From: VGJW01 sp035285595
Lineage (GTDB): Bacteria > Cyanobacteriota > Sericytochromatia > S15B-MN24 > VGJW01
NCBI GenBank assembly: GCA_035285595.1
Contig: JAYKGV010000043.1
Location: 39,119 to 103,118, forward strand
Reading direction: 5' to 3'
Length of the DNA: 64,000 nt
Numbering within the stretch: position 1 is the stretch's first letter; the number at the start of each line of letters is the position of its first letter. The notes beneath the pieces were generated by a model that worked only from the letters and a program-made list of their open reading frames with translations, had not been told where the DNA came from and searched no databases. Made by a program: the position numbers and the translations under genes. This document shows positions 1 through 8,288 of the stretch, piece by piece.

Positions 1-862
1 CGGGCATGCCCAGGACCCCCTCGTAGGCTGCCAAGACCTTCGGGCCACCGGGATGGACCACGTGATGCGCGACTTCTTCGACGGTGGTACCGAGCGCCAC
101 ACAGGCCGCTGCCAGGCTGTCAGGAACGTGCCGGGACACGAGGTTGGGGATGTCGCGGGCAAAACGTACACGCAGGCCCTCGGGCGCGAGGTCCCAGCCC
201 ATGATGTCGTCGCTGTCGGCCAGCAAGTGACTGGCGCTTCCGCGAACAAGCGGGCCGGGTCCTTCGGCGGACAGGACGGCTGCCGCCGCCCCATCCCCGA
301 AGAGCGCCGTGGCCGTGAAGTTACTGCGCCGGGCATCTTCGCGGACGAACGTCAGCGAGCAGCACTCGATCACCACCAGCAGCACATGTCGCTTGCCGGC
401 CCGCACGAGATCCGCCGCCCGGCCGAGTCCGGCGGCACCACCCGCGCAACCCAGGCCCCACACGGGTAAACGGGTCACGTGGCGCGGTAACCCCAAGGAG
501 TCGATCCAGCGTGCATCGAGACTGGGGGTGCGCAGGCCGGTGGTCGTCACGAAGACGAGAGCGTCCAGGTCTCCAGGAGACAGGGCCGCGGCGGACAAGG
601 CGGCGGTGATGACTTCGCGGCCCAACTGCTCGGCGGTCTCGATCCAGGCCGCGTTGCGGGTCGCGAAGTCATGGCCCTGTGCCAGCCACTCCGGGGGGCG
701 GGCCAGATAGCGTCGGCGGATGCCCGAGTTGGGGAAGACCTTGGCGAGGCGGGGGACGGCGGCCAGCTCGGGGTACAGCTGGGCTGCCAGCTCCAAGGCT
801 TCTGCCTGGCTGACCTCGTGGGGCGGCGTCGCCGTGACGAGCGCACGCAGATGCGGCCTCAT
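1..862 (-). CDS. Type III polyketide synthase (chalcone synthase family), 3' end cut by the window
   Basis: The minus-strand frame starts at ATG 862 and stays open to base 1, so the C-terminus lies outside. The translation has the thiolase fold of type III polyketide synthases: the catalytic cysteine sits in GLGCAGGAAGL (Cys139) and the catalytic histidine in VVHPGGPKVL close to the window edge. The third catalytic residue, an Asn, would be off-window. Family members condense malonyl-CoA extender units on a starter CoA to make alkylpyrones, alkylresorcinols or chalcone-like products in the cytoplasm; substrate cannot be told from this part. The start overlaps the stop of the upstream nitroreductase gene by four bases (ATGA), which implies co-translation and suggests the two act in one pathway. 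Confidence 0.88.
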   Translation of the reverse strand, partial: MRPHLRALVTATPPHEVSQAEALELAAQLYPELAAVPRLAKVFPNSGIRRRYLARPPEWLAQGHDFATRNAAWIETAEQLGREVITAALSAAALSPGDLDALVFVTTTGLRTPSLDARWIDSLGLPRHVTRLPVWGLGCAGGAAGLGRAADLVRAGKRHVLLVVIECCSLTFVREDARRSNFTATALFGDGAAAAVLSAEGPGPLVRGSASHLLADSDDIMGWDLAPEGLRVRFARDIPNLVSRHVPDSLAAACVALGTTVEEVAHHVVHPGGPKVLAAYEGVLGMP

Positions 863-1644
863 GCGAGCGGCTCCGGCTGGCGGCAGGAGTTGCGGAACAC
901 AAAGCGCTCATAGGGCTTGCGCTCGTGGCTGCTCCAGTCGATGGTCGGACGCCGTGTCTCAGGCGGCAGGTAGCCGAGGCGGTAGATGGCCATCAACGCC
1001 AAGTCTTCGGGGACCTCCAGCAGGGCTTCCAGTTCTTGCCAGCAACTGGGGATTTCCATGGGAGTGCTGACGAACTGGATGCCCATGCCTAACTCTCCGA
1101 CGGTCAGCCAGATATTTTCCATGGCCGCTCCCATCCCGAACAAGCTGTAGAAGCCGCTGAGCTGTCCTGGCACGTATTCCGACCGGTCGAGCATCACCCC
1201 CAGCAGGAGCGGGCTGCCGGCAACCAGCTTTTCGTTGTCCTTGCCCAGGCGTTCGGGCACCCCCAAGGTGCGCATGACCCTCAGGCCCGTCTCGCTGAAG
1301 ACCTTGCTGATGAAGGGCCGCAAGGGTCCTGGGAGGTGGTCGATGTAGATGCCGTCCCGACGCGCGTCCATCTCTTCCCGCGAGAACCTGAAATAGCGCT
1401 TGTACCGTTCGAAGAACACGCCCTGTTCAATGAGACGGGTCATGCTTTCGCCCGCGATGCGGGCAATGTGTGCGATGGATCCGGGGTCGTCGATGAGGAT
1501 GAAGCGCCACGGCTGGCTGTTGAAGTGACTGGGCGCCCGACTGGCGGCCTCGATGATGCGCCGTTGGTGCTCGGTAGACACCGGCTGGGGCAGAAACGGC
1601 CCGTTGGTCGTCCTGCGGCGGAGAATGGCTTCGTGGAGTTCCAT
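859..1644 (-). CDS. Nitroreductase family protein (FMN-dependent)
   Basis: A 261-residue protein with the nitroreductase signature: an N-terminal RRRTTNGPF segment contributing Arg contacts for FMN phosphate, then SRAPSHFNSQPWRF, the typical flavin-binding Ser/Asn/Pro-Trp stretch. A Gly-rich FGMGAAMENIWL helix is at about residues 170-181. Length is somewhat above the usual 180-220 residues because of an insertion around residues 85-125, as seen in nitroreductases acting on larger substrates. It is upstream of and translationally coupled to the type III polyketide synthase. A tailoring reduction or oxidation of the polyketide is therefore plausible, but this is inference from position only. 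Start ATG 1644 faces the divergent gene at 1746 across a 101-base spacer. Confidence 0.82.
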   Translation of the reverse strand: MELHEAILRRRTTNGPFLPQPVSTEHQRRIIEAASRAPSHFNSQPWRFILIDDPGSIAHIARIAGESMTRLIEQGVFFERYKRYFRFSREEMDARRDGIYIDHLPGPLRPFISKVFSETGLRVMRTLGVPERLGKDNEKLVAGSPLLLGVMLDRSEYVPGQLSGFYSLFGMGAAMENIWLTVGELGMGIQFVSTPMEIPSCWQELEALLEVPEDLALMAIYRLGYLPPETRRPTIDWSSHERKPYERFVFRNSCRQPEPLA

Positions 1645-1745
1645 GTCGCGACTCCATCATGCACCATTCCGGCAAGCGTGGGGTCGAGGCAGGCACAAGT
1701 TACTCTCCGGGCAAGTTTCTCCTGCCGGTGTGGCATAACGAGGTC

Positions 1746-2351
1746 ATGGCCGATCCGCTTTCCCAGTTGCGTGGCGTGCCCGCCGGCCCCGTGCCGCTGG
1801 GGCCGGTGCCGACGCGTCCGGCTCATTCGCCGGGGGTGTCCGATCTACACGACGCGCGTCCGGACCGCGACCATATGTCGCTGTCGGGCTTGCACGCCGA
1901 CGGCGAAGTCATCCGTACGCCTGCGGGGTCGGGCCGTCCTCGGGATCTTGAGGTGGCCTTCCGGGCAGCTCTCCGAGATTTTCTCCGCACAGGCCTGTCC
2001 TTTGCCAATGCCGAACAACAGTTGCTCAAGGCGGGGACACCCGCGGCGGAGGTCGCTCGCTACAAGGCCGAAGAAGCTTCGAGCTTCTATCGGATGAGCC
2101 GCGACACCTTCCTCAAGTCATCGGGGGCCCATGACGCGCTTTCTGCCCAGCGGGAGTCCTCGGGTACCAGAATCCTGGACCGACGGATAGCGAACCTGCG
2201 CCAGGAAGCCATGGGTGCGTTCCAAGGGGCGACCCGATCCCATGAACTGCTGGGCGGGCTGGATCCCATACGGCGGCGCGAGCTCGCCTCGATGGAGCAG
2301 TGGCTGCTGTCCCGAGGCTTTCCCAAGGACGAGTTGCTTCTAAAGCAGTAG
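1746..2351 (+). CDS. Hypothetical protein, soluble, helical
   Basis: A 201-residue protein of unknown function. The start at ATG 1746 is preferred over an upstream in-frame ATG at 1659 because it follows a GAGG element and keeps the divergent spacer free. The first 55 residues are Pro/Gly/Ser-rich and probably disordered; the rest is charged and predicted helical (AFRAALRDFLRTGLSFANAE, then repeated Arg/Glu-rich helices). There is no signal peptide, membrane segment or recognisable domain. The 3' end overlaps the tail of the convergent GH57 gene by 12 bases. It shares a general style with the genes at 4630, 9771 and 45718 (disordered N-terminus, no export signal), but no sequence homology to them is visible. 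Confidence 0.6.
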   Translation: MADPLSQLRGVPAGPVPLGPVPTRPAHSPGVSDLHDARPDRDHMSLSGLHADGEVIRTPAGSGRPRDLEVAFRAALRDFLRTGLSFANAEQQLLKAGTPAAEVARYKAEEASSFYRMSRDTFLKSSGAHDALSAQRESSGTRILDRRIANLRQEAMGAFQGATRSHELLGGLDPIRRRELASMEQWLLSRGFPKDELLLKQ

Positions 2352-4526
2352 CGTCTCGGTGTCGGGAACCTCCATCCGACCCGATACGCTCCAGCGTTCG
2401 CCCGGCTCGATTTGCACCTGCCAATGCGCGAGAAAAGCGCAGCCTTGGAACAGGCGCTCGATGCCCTGTGATCCCTGGGAGCGGGTTTCGATGGGGGTGA
2501 CCCAGACCTGGGCGGGCGCAGACCAGTCCCACGCGAGTCGTCGTCCCGAGCGCGGGTCCGTCAGCAGCAGTTGGGCCGATCGGCTGAGGTCACCGCGGCG
2601 GGAAACTTCGAGGGTCGTGTCGCGGGCGCGCCAAGCCTGACCTGCGTCGGCCCCGGGCACCAACGCCAAGGTCGAGGAGTTGCCGTACCAAAGCGCCATG
2701 GGGCGGTCCCCGGGATTTTCAAGCGTGACCTCCAGCTCCAGACCCGTGCCTTCCGGCCGGAATCTGTAGACCTTGCGGATGATGAGCGGCCGAAAATCCT
2801 GACCGACCCAGACATGACCTTGGCGTTCGGTCGAGAGGGTCATCCCGTGGTCGGTGGGCTGCGTCGTCAGCTCGTAGGGCTCGAGGACGAAGTCACCTTG
2901 TTCGCCGTAGGTGGCCTCCGCCCACTGGTCGAGGGTGCTGTCCGGATGCAGCAGGTGATCCATGAAAGCTGCCCTGCGGTGCCAGTCGCGGGCCATCAGG
3001 CCGGACGGGCCTTCCTTGACCAGCAACAAGCCCTGGGCCGCATGATGGCCTGTGCCGTTGGCTTCCGCTGCGGCATCCCGTGCGCTGGCTTGGACCAAGG
3101 GGGCGTGATAGGCCTCGGGGTGGCGCGTCAAGGTGTCCAGGACATTGCGCGCCCAAGGCTTGAAATCCAGCTCGATCAAGGCTCCACCTTGCCAGCTCAC
3201 CACCGCCGTTAGGTCCCGGGTCCGGATGATGGCTTCGTCTCTGCCGTCACGGTCCAGATCCATGGCGTCCGCCTCGATGAAGGACGTGTCTCCGTGTCTC
3301 AGGTCGTCCACCAGGCGGTCGGCTTCGATGAGTGCACGCCACCCTGCGTCGCGCAAATTGGAGAGATAGAGTCCACCAAAGACCCCGTGCCAGAGCGGTT
3401 CGTTGGCCTGGCCTCGCCAGAGCGCCTCACGAGCCACGGCGAGCCTGGGATCGTCCGCACGTTCCGGGCGGCGGCGCTCGGCTTCGAGGCGGCGCGAGAT
3501 GTCCAGCATCCGCTTGTGCAGCATGTTGGCCTCGGGGTAGCGGGCGAGGAACCTGCGGATGAATCCCCCCCCGAGAAAGGGGGCGAGGTCGGGGCCGAGC
3601 GCAGCCAGGGCACGGGCGTGGGCCGGCTCCAGTTCGGGGGGGAGTGACCAGCCGGCCATTTCGCGGTAGCTCATGGCCGGAATGTAGACCTGTCCCCACG
3701 GCGAGAGAGAGTCGAGGTGACCCGTCGGCGTGTCGAGGCGGATCCAGTCCTGCTGATCGGCCAGCATCCCGAAGAACCGGTCCAGCCAGCCCTCCTCGTA
3801 GAGGCGCCCATGGGTGTCGGCCCACGCGCCGAAACGCGAGGCATCGTCGAAAAACACGGCGATTCGGCTGCCATCGGGCGTGGCGTGGTCGCGCAGGTAT
3901 CTGATGACGTCTTCCGGTTCGGCGTTGGGGATCAGCAAACGCAGATCGGTATGCATCGGCAAGATGCGCAGGGCGGTGCCCGCATCCTCGGTGATCCAGT
4001 TTCCGAAGCGCTGGGGACCGCGCAGGCCGCCGGCGAGCAGGTGCTCGTCGTCGAGGACGGTCCACGTCAGGCCCGCCTGGCCGATGACATCCGCGAGGTG
4101 AGGCTCCCATGCCCGCTCCGTCAGCCACATGCCCCGCGGACGTTGCCCGAAGAGTTCGGTCAATCGGTCGGTGAGGGCCTTGATTTGGTCGCGACGATCA
4201 GCCTCGGGAATCAGCGCCAGGATGGGCTCATGGTAGGCACCGCCCACCACTTCCACCTGACCGCGGGCGACGAGCCCGCGCACGATGGCGAGAATTTCCG
4301 GGCGCTGGGCGGCGAAGCGGTCCAGGATAGAGCCACTGAAATGCAGCGCGACGGGTATCCGGGGATGGCGCTCGAGCGCGCGCAGGAAGGGGAGGTAGGC
4401 CCGGTCGCAGACTTCGGTCACGACGCGGTCGGGATTGCCGGCGGGCTGGTGCAGGTGCAGTCCGAAGGCAAACCGGATATGGGGCTGGTGGCCGAGAAGC
4501 ATGCGCGTCCGTAGGGGGTGGGCCAT
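2340..4526 (-). CDS. Glycoside hydrolase family 57 protein (alpha-amylase / 4-alpha-glucanotransferase type)
   Basis: A 728-residue cytoplasmic protein. GH57 conserved regions are visible in order: HLHQP (region 1, residues 24-28), GGAYHEP (region 2, 95-101), WLTERAWEP with the probable nucleophile Glu137 (region 3), and FFDDASRFGAW with the probable acid/base Asp near 227-228 (region 4). The C-terminal half is all-beta and matches the DUF1925/DUF1926 domains that accompany 4-alpha-glucanotransferases and alpha-amylases of this family. The enzyme would disproportionate or hydrolyse storage alpha-glucan. ATG 4526 is used; ATG 4502 is an alternative start and removes eight residues upstream of the HQP motif. 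A GH15-type enzyme lies elsewhere in the window at 32397 but is not linked. Confidence 0.88.
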   Translation of the reverse strand: MAHPLRTRMLLGHQPHIRFAFGLHLHQPAGNPDRVVTEVCDRAYLPFLRALERHPRIPVALHFSGSILDRFAAQRPEILAIVRGLVARGQVEVVGGAYHEPILALIPEADRRDQIKALTDRLTELFGQRPRGMWLTERAWEPHLADVIGQAGLTWTVLDDEHLLAGGLRGPQRFGNWITEDAGTALRILPMHTDLRLLIPNAEPEDVIRYLRDHATPDGSRIAVFFDDASRFGAWADTHGRLYEEGWLDRFFGMLADQQDWIRLDTPTGHLDSLSPWGQVYIPAMSYREMAGWSLPPELEPAHARALAALGPDLAPFLGGGFIRRFLARYPEANMLHKRMLDISRRLEAERRRPERADDPRLAVAREALWRGQANEPLWHGVFGGLYLSNLRDAGWRALIEADRLVDDLRHGDTSFIEADAMDLDRDGRDEAIIRTRDLTAVVSWQGGALIELDFKPWARNVLDTLTRHPEAYHAPLVQASARDAAAEANGTGHHAAQGLLLVKEGPSGLMARDWHRRAAFMDHLLHPDSTLDQWAEATYGEQGDFVLEPYELTTQPTDHGMTLSTERQGHVWVGQDFRPLIIRKVYRFRPEGTGLELEVTLENPGDRPMALWYGNSSTLALVPGADAGQAWRARDTTLEVSRRGDLSRSAQLLLTDPRSGRRLAWDWSAPAQVWVTPIETRSQGSQGIERLFQGCAFLAHWQVQIEPGERWSVSGRMEVPDTETLLL

Positions 4527-4629
4527 GCTAGCACGGGCGGGCGGCAGGGCTGACGTAGGTGGGGGCGTTACGATTCTTCATTTGAGTGGCATGGGATCCG
4601 TTGGCACGGGAGAGCAGATGGAGGTGCAA

Positions 4630-5853
4630 ATGATTAGGGACATTGGTTCCCGTAAACAGCGCACCGGTCCGCTGTCCTCGAAGGCCGGGTTCGTCAAGAC
4701 TTCGGATCCGGGCGCTCCGGCGGCTGCACCGGTCGCGCCTTCTCCGGAGGCTGTGGCGGTGGCCAGCAGGATTACCACCACCACCCGTCTGTCTGGCGAG
4801 GCCATCCAACTCCAGGACCAACGCCGGCTCGAGCTGCTGGTGCAGGGTGTTCCGGGCGGGACCGAGGCCTTGCAGGGCTTGTATGACAAGGGTCTGCTCG
4901 ATGCACGCGAGGGCGAGGGCCGCATCTTGCTGACCTATCTGCTGGAGCTTGCCGGGACGAACCGGGAGCTGGGTGGGCCTACAGGCGCAGAGTTTGCGGT
5001 GGGTGTCATGCGGGACCTGGCTGATCCGGACCACATCGGTCAGGGGCAGGGTACCTTCTCGTGTGCTGCGGCCACCGCCCAGGCCATCCTCGCGGCTCGT
5101 GACCCTGAAGAGTATGCCCGCTTGGTCACCCGGCTCGTCGTGGACGGTCAGGTCAGGACCGAGGGTGGTGATCTGTTGGTCGCCGACGGGTCGGGATTTG
5201 CTATGGATGAAGGACGCAGCCCCACCGAGGACCTGCTCCAGCAGACTTTCATGTCCTTCGTCAGCCCACCTCCCTCTCCGGGGGGAACAGGCGTCCTGGG
5301 CAAAATGGCCGAGGCCGTGGGGGATGTCCTGGGTCGGGGAGTCTTCGGGGTGGCCTCACGGGCCCGGCTCGGCTCACCCGAGGCTGGAGCGGGTGGTTTG
5401 ACTCCCGATCAGTACAGCCGCCTGATGGCCGCGTTGACGGATGAGCGTTACCTGCCGATCGACTCGGCTGCGCTGTCACCGGCTTCGGTGCGGGCGTTGC
5501 TGCTCGAAACCCTTGATCGGGAAGGTGGCGTGCCGGTAGGTGTGGCCGTCCCGGATCCTGTGACCGGTGCGCCTTCCTTGCATGCCATTCAGGTCACGGG
5601 TGTCGCGGGTCAGATGGTCTCTTACCAGGATCCCGGGAGCGGGAGCGTCGGGACCATGACCCTTGCCGAGTTCGCGCAATCCATGAAGCTGATTGCCGTG
5701 TCCGCGGACATCATGGAACGGCTGTCCAAGAAGGGATTGCTTTCCACGGTCGGTGCGGCCGATGTGGCTTCGCGGCAGCAGACTCCTCCCGTGGTGGACC
5801 AGTTCCTGGAATCCAACCCTTCCGGCATGGTGATTCAGGGCCCCGTCGTCTAG
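4630..5853 (+). CDS. Unknown protein with a papain-like (C39-type) cysteine peptidase pattern
   Basis: ATG 4630 is chosen because GGAGGT lies four bases upstream; ATG 4618 and ATG 4591 are in-frame alternatives. The 407-residue product has a disordered Ser/Pro/Ala-rich first 45 residues and no signal peptide. GQGQGTFSCAAATAQAILAA places a cysteine (Cys145) at the start of a helix after a Gln, and SLHAIQVTG...VSYQDPGSG gives His318 and Asp334. This order Gln-Cys...His...Asp with a beta hairpin after His is how papain-like and C39-like peptidases look. What is seen is the motif order only; activity is inferred and the substrate is unknown. The gene stands alone, divergent from the GH57 gene and convergent with the exonuclease gene. 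Confidence 0.6.
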   Translation: MIRDIGSRKQRTGPLSSKAGFVKTSDPGAPAAAPVAPSPEAVAVASRITTTTRLSGEAIQLQDQRRLELLVQGVPGGTEALQGLYDKGLLDAREGEGRILLTYLLELAGTNRELGGPTGAEFAVGVMRDLADPDHIGQGQGTFSCAAATAQAILAARDPEEYARLVTRLVVDGQVRTEGGDLLVADGSGFAMDEGRSPTEDLLQQTFMSFVSPPPSPGGTGVLGKMAEAVGDVLGRGVFGVASRARLGSPEAGAGGLTPDQYSRLMAALTDERYLPIDSAALSPASVRALLLETLDREGGVPVGVAVPDPVTGAPSLHAIQVTGVAGQMVSYQDPGSGSVGTMTLAEFAQSMKLIAVSADIMERLSKKGLLSTVGAADVASRQQTPPVVDQFLESNPSGMVIQGPVV

Positions 5854-5914
5854 TTCGGGGCGTCTCTCCGAAACTCCTGCCCCGAGCAGTCCCGCCGTGG
5901 CTGTCCGCCAGCTG

Positions 5915-6769
5915 CTATGTCCGGCTTTCGAGTACCTGCCACGACGAGACCAGTTCGAGCTTGTACGTCAGTTCATTCGAGCCGCCGGGGGGCTTGCCCT
6001 TGAGGTACAAGGATTGACCCAACCTCCCGATCCGCGTGGGTACTACCGTACGGGCCAGGCCGGGGTCTCGACCCCCCTGATAGATGAAGCGGATGAGTTG
6101 CCGGTCCGCGATGGCCTGCAGTAGGCCCTCGAAGCCCGGAGGCTCTTGCGTGACGGGCAGCAGATCGGGCTCGATCCGGGGTTGGGGCGTGGCCAGAAAG
6201 CGTAGCGGCGGGAATCGATCGCTCAGCGCTGCCAAAGTATGCAGTCCGGCGAGGTTCCGCAAGCTCAGGAAGATGTCCTTGAGCAGGGCCCCGTCGGCAT
6301 CGGCTCGGTGCAGCGTGTCGCTGTCGAGGCCGAGGGCTTGTCCGACCGTGGCCAGCTTATGGTTGACGAGGTCAGGGAGCAGGCTTCGAGCCATGACGAG
6401 GGTGTCGAAGACGGGCGCCTTGGGCAGATCCAGCCCCAGCCGGGCCATGGGGGGACCCAGAAAATCCAGGTCAAAGGGCGCGTTGTGGGCCAGCATGGGG
6501 AAGAGTCCGTCGCCAAGCCACCGGCGGAAGGCCGGCAGGACTTCTTCGGGGCCTGGGGCAAGACGGACGTCTTCCGGGCGGATCCGGGTGAGCTCCTGGA
6601 TCTTGGGAGGGATGTAGCCCCTGGGCGGCCGGACCAGCGTGTGAAAGGTGTCGCAGGCCTCACCCGAGGCCGTGAACCGCATCGCCGCGACTTCGATCAG
6701 GGCGTCTTGCGCAGGGCTCAGGCCCGTGGTCTCCACGTCGAAGACGATGAACTCCAGTTCCGTCGGCAC
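5915..6769 (-). CDS. DEDDh 3'-5' exonuclease (DnaQ-like) with C-terminal WYL-like domain
   Basis: A 284-residue cytoplasmic protein. Residues 5-170 form a DnaQ/epsilon-type exonuclease: FDVETTG (Asp11, Glu13), AHNAPFDLDFL (Asp100) and HRADADG (His154, Asp159) supply the full DEDDh set for two-metal catalysis. From about residue 215 the sequence changes to a small beta-rich unit (LLQAIADRQLIRFIYQGG, then RTVVPTRIGRLGQSLYLKG) resembling a WYL domain, which in other proteins senses ligands or nucleic acid. This is not the replicative epsilon subunit arrangement, and no dnaE is nearby. Likely a repair or nucleic-acid-processing nuclease regulated through its tail. The exonuclease call is firm, the WYL call is tentative. 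Confidence 0.85.
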   Translation of the reverse strand: MPTELEFIVFDVETTGLSPAQDALIEVAAMRFTASGEACDTFHTLVRPPRGYIPPKIQELTRIRPEDVRLAPGPEEVLPAFRRWLGDGLFPMLAHNAPFDLDFLGPPMARLGLDLPKAPVFDTLVMARSLLPDLVNHKLATVGQALGLDSDTLHRADADGALLKDIFLSLRNLAGLHTLAALSDRFPPLRFLATPQPRIEPDLLPVTQEPPGFEGLLQAIADRQLIRFIYQGGRDPGLARTVVPTRIGRLGQSLYLKGKPPGGSNELTYKLELVSSWQVLESRT

Positions 6770-7220
6770 GCGTCTTCTCCCCTTGCCTCCATCATGCCAC
6801 GGGAAGTCCCGCGGTGTCCGGTTGTCCGAGGCATGGGGAGCGGCTCGTCCCAGGGCTCACACGACGATGACCCGAATCCCCACCGACCAGGTTGACCGGC
6901 AGGGGGTGAATGGGCTGCTCGGCCGGGCGGAGGAGGCGTCTTCGGTCTTGCCGGTTCCGCCAGCTCGGGTATCTGCGAGGGATGCTTGCGAGGGTTCGAG
7001 GACCAAGGTGGCGGCCGCTGACGCCGGTTGAGGTGACATGCGGCGTCGCTTGGGCGTACCGCCCCAGGGCGGAGATGTGGGCGTGCGTGCACGAGATGCT
7101 CGAACGCGTGGCGTCCTGAAGTCCGGCCCCAAGGTTCCGGCACCCGATTCACGGGTCGAAGGGCATCGTTGGGAGCGTACGTCCGCGTGGGACGGGCGCC
7201 TCCGCTCGTGGTGCGTTACC
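6770..7220. other. Intergenic region between the exonuclease gene and hemE
   Basis: These 451 bases hold the divergent control region. A short plus-strand reading frame of about 54 codons beginning near 6868 (MTRIPTDQVDRQ...) ends at 7031, but it has no clear ribosome binding site or homologue that I recognise, so it is not called as a gene. The hemE frame itself stays open upstream to 7038, but the upstream part does not resemble HemE. No convincing promoter hexamers, riboswitch or terminator stand out. Confidence 0.4.
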
Positions 7221-8288
7221 ATGACCTCCATGACCACCGCAATCCCCGGAACCACGCCCCGGATCCTGGCCGCTGCCCGCAGGCAGCCGGTTGACCGGGC
7301 TCCGGTGTGGATGATGCGGCAGGCCGGGCGTTACCTGCCGGAGTACCGTGCAGTCCGAGAGAAAGCTGATTTCCTGACCATGTGCCGGACGCCCGAGTTG
7401 GCCGCCGAGGTCACAGTTCAGCCGGTGGACTTGCTAAATGTGGATGCGGCCATCCTGTTCTCGGACATTCTCGTTCCGCTCGAGGCCATGGGCTTCGAGG
7501 TGGCCTTCTTGGACAAGGGTCCGCGCATTGCCAACCCGGTGCGGAGCCTTGCGGATCTCGATCGCGTGCGGGTGGCCGAGGCGTCGGTAGACTTGCCGTT
7601 CGTCAAGCAAGCCGTTCGCGAGGTCTGTGATCGACTGCAAGGGAGAGTGCCGGTCATCGGCTTTGCCGGCGCTCCTTTCACGCTGGCCTGCTATGCCATC
7701 GACGGCGGCGGCAGCAAGGATTGGGCCCGGACGCGGCGCTTCCTCGCCGAGCAGCCGGCGGCTTTCGCCCAGTTGCTGGATCGTCTGGCGGATACCGTTG
7801 CCAGTTCGTTGGCGGACCAAGTGCGTGGCGGAGCCCGAATGGTGCAGGTCTTCGACTCGTGGGGAGGAATTCTCGATACGGCGACATGGACGACGGTGGC
7901 GTTGCCGCCCATCCGGAAGATCGTGCGGGCCTTGCAGGCACTGGGTGTGCCCGTGACGCTCTACGTGGGCATGAGTCCCCATCTGGTCGAGGCGATGGTA
8001 AGCTCGGGGGCTGACATGCTGTCCTTGGACTGGCGCTGTGATTTGCCCGCCACGATGGACCGATTTGGTGATCGGGTGGCGCTTCAGGGCAATGTCGACC
8101 CTTGCCTGCTTTACGCCCCGCCCGAGCGCATCCGCCAGCGCGTGCGTGCCCTGGCCGAGGGCGTGGCGGGTCGTCCCGGACACGTGTGGAATCTCGGCCA
8201 CGGCTTGCTTCCTGACATCCCCGTGCCGCACGTCAGGGCCTTCGTCGAAGCGACCAGGGATCCGTTCGGCGGGGAGGCCGGCGCGTGA
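7221..8288 (+). CDS. hemE: Uroporphyrinogen decarboxylase
   Basis: HemE removes the four acetate carboxylates of uroporphyrinogen III to give coproporphyrinogen III, a cytoplasmic step of heme synthesis. The N-terminal signature RAPVWMMRQAGRYLPEYR, the FSDILVPLEAMG segment with the substrate-contacting Asp, GFAGAPFTLACYAI, and the C-terminal NLGHGLLPDIP motif are all present. At 355 residues from ATG 7221 (or 352 from ATG 7230) the length is typical; the open frame extends to 7038, but that part lacks HemE similarity. The stop overlaps the GTG start of hemN (GTGA at 8285-8288), so the two enzymes of consecutive steps are translationally coupled. Confidence 0.95.
   Translation: MTSMTTAIPGTTPRILAAARRQPVDRAPVWMMRQAGRYLPEYRAVREKADFLTMCRTPELAAEVTVQPVDLLNVDAAILFSDILVPLEAMGFEVAFLDKGPRIANPVRSLADLDRVRVAEASVDLPFVKQAVREVCDRLQGRVPVIGFAGAPFTLACYAIDGGGSKDWARTRRFLAEQPAAFAQLLDRLADTVASSLADQVRGGARMVQVFDSWGGILDTATWTTVALPPIRKIVRALQALGVPVTLYVGMSPHLVEAMVSSGADMLSLDWRCDLPATMDRFGDRVALQGNVDPCLLYAPPERIRQRVRALAEGVAGRPGHVWNLGHGLLPDIPVPHVRAFVEATRDPFGGEAGA

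Noticed and set aside
6868..7031. 54-codon open frame upstream of hemE
   Set aside because: No ribosome binding site, homologue or compositional support; too short to call.
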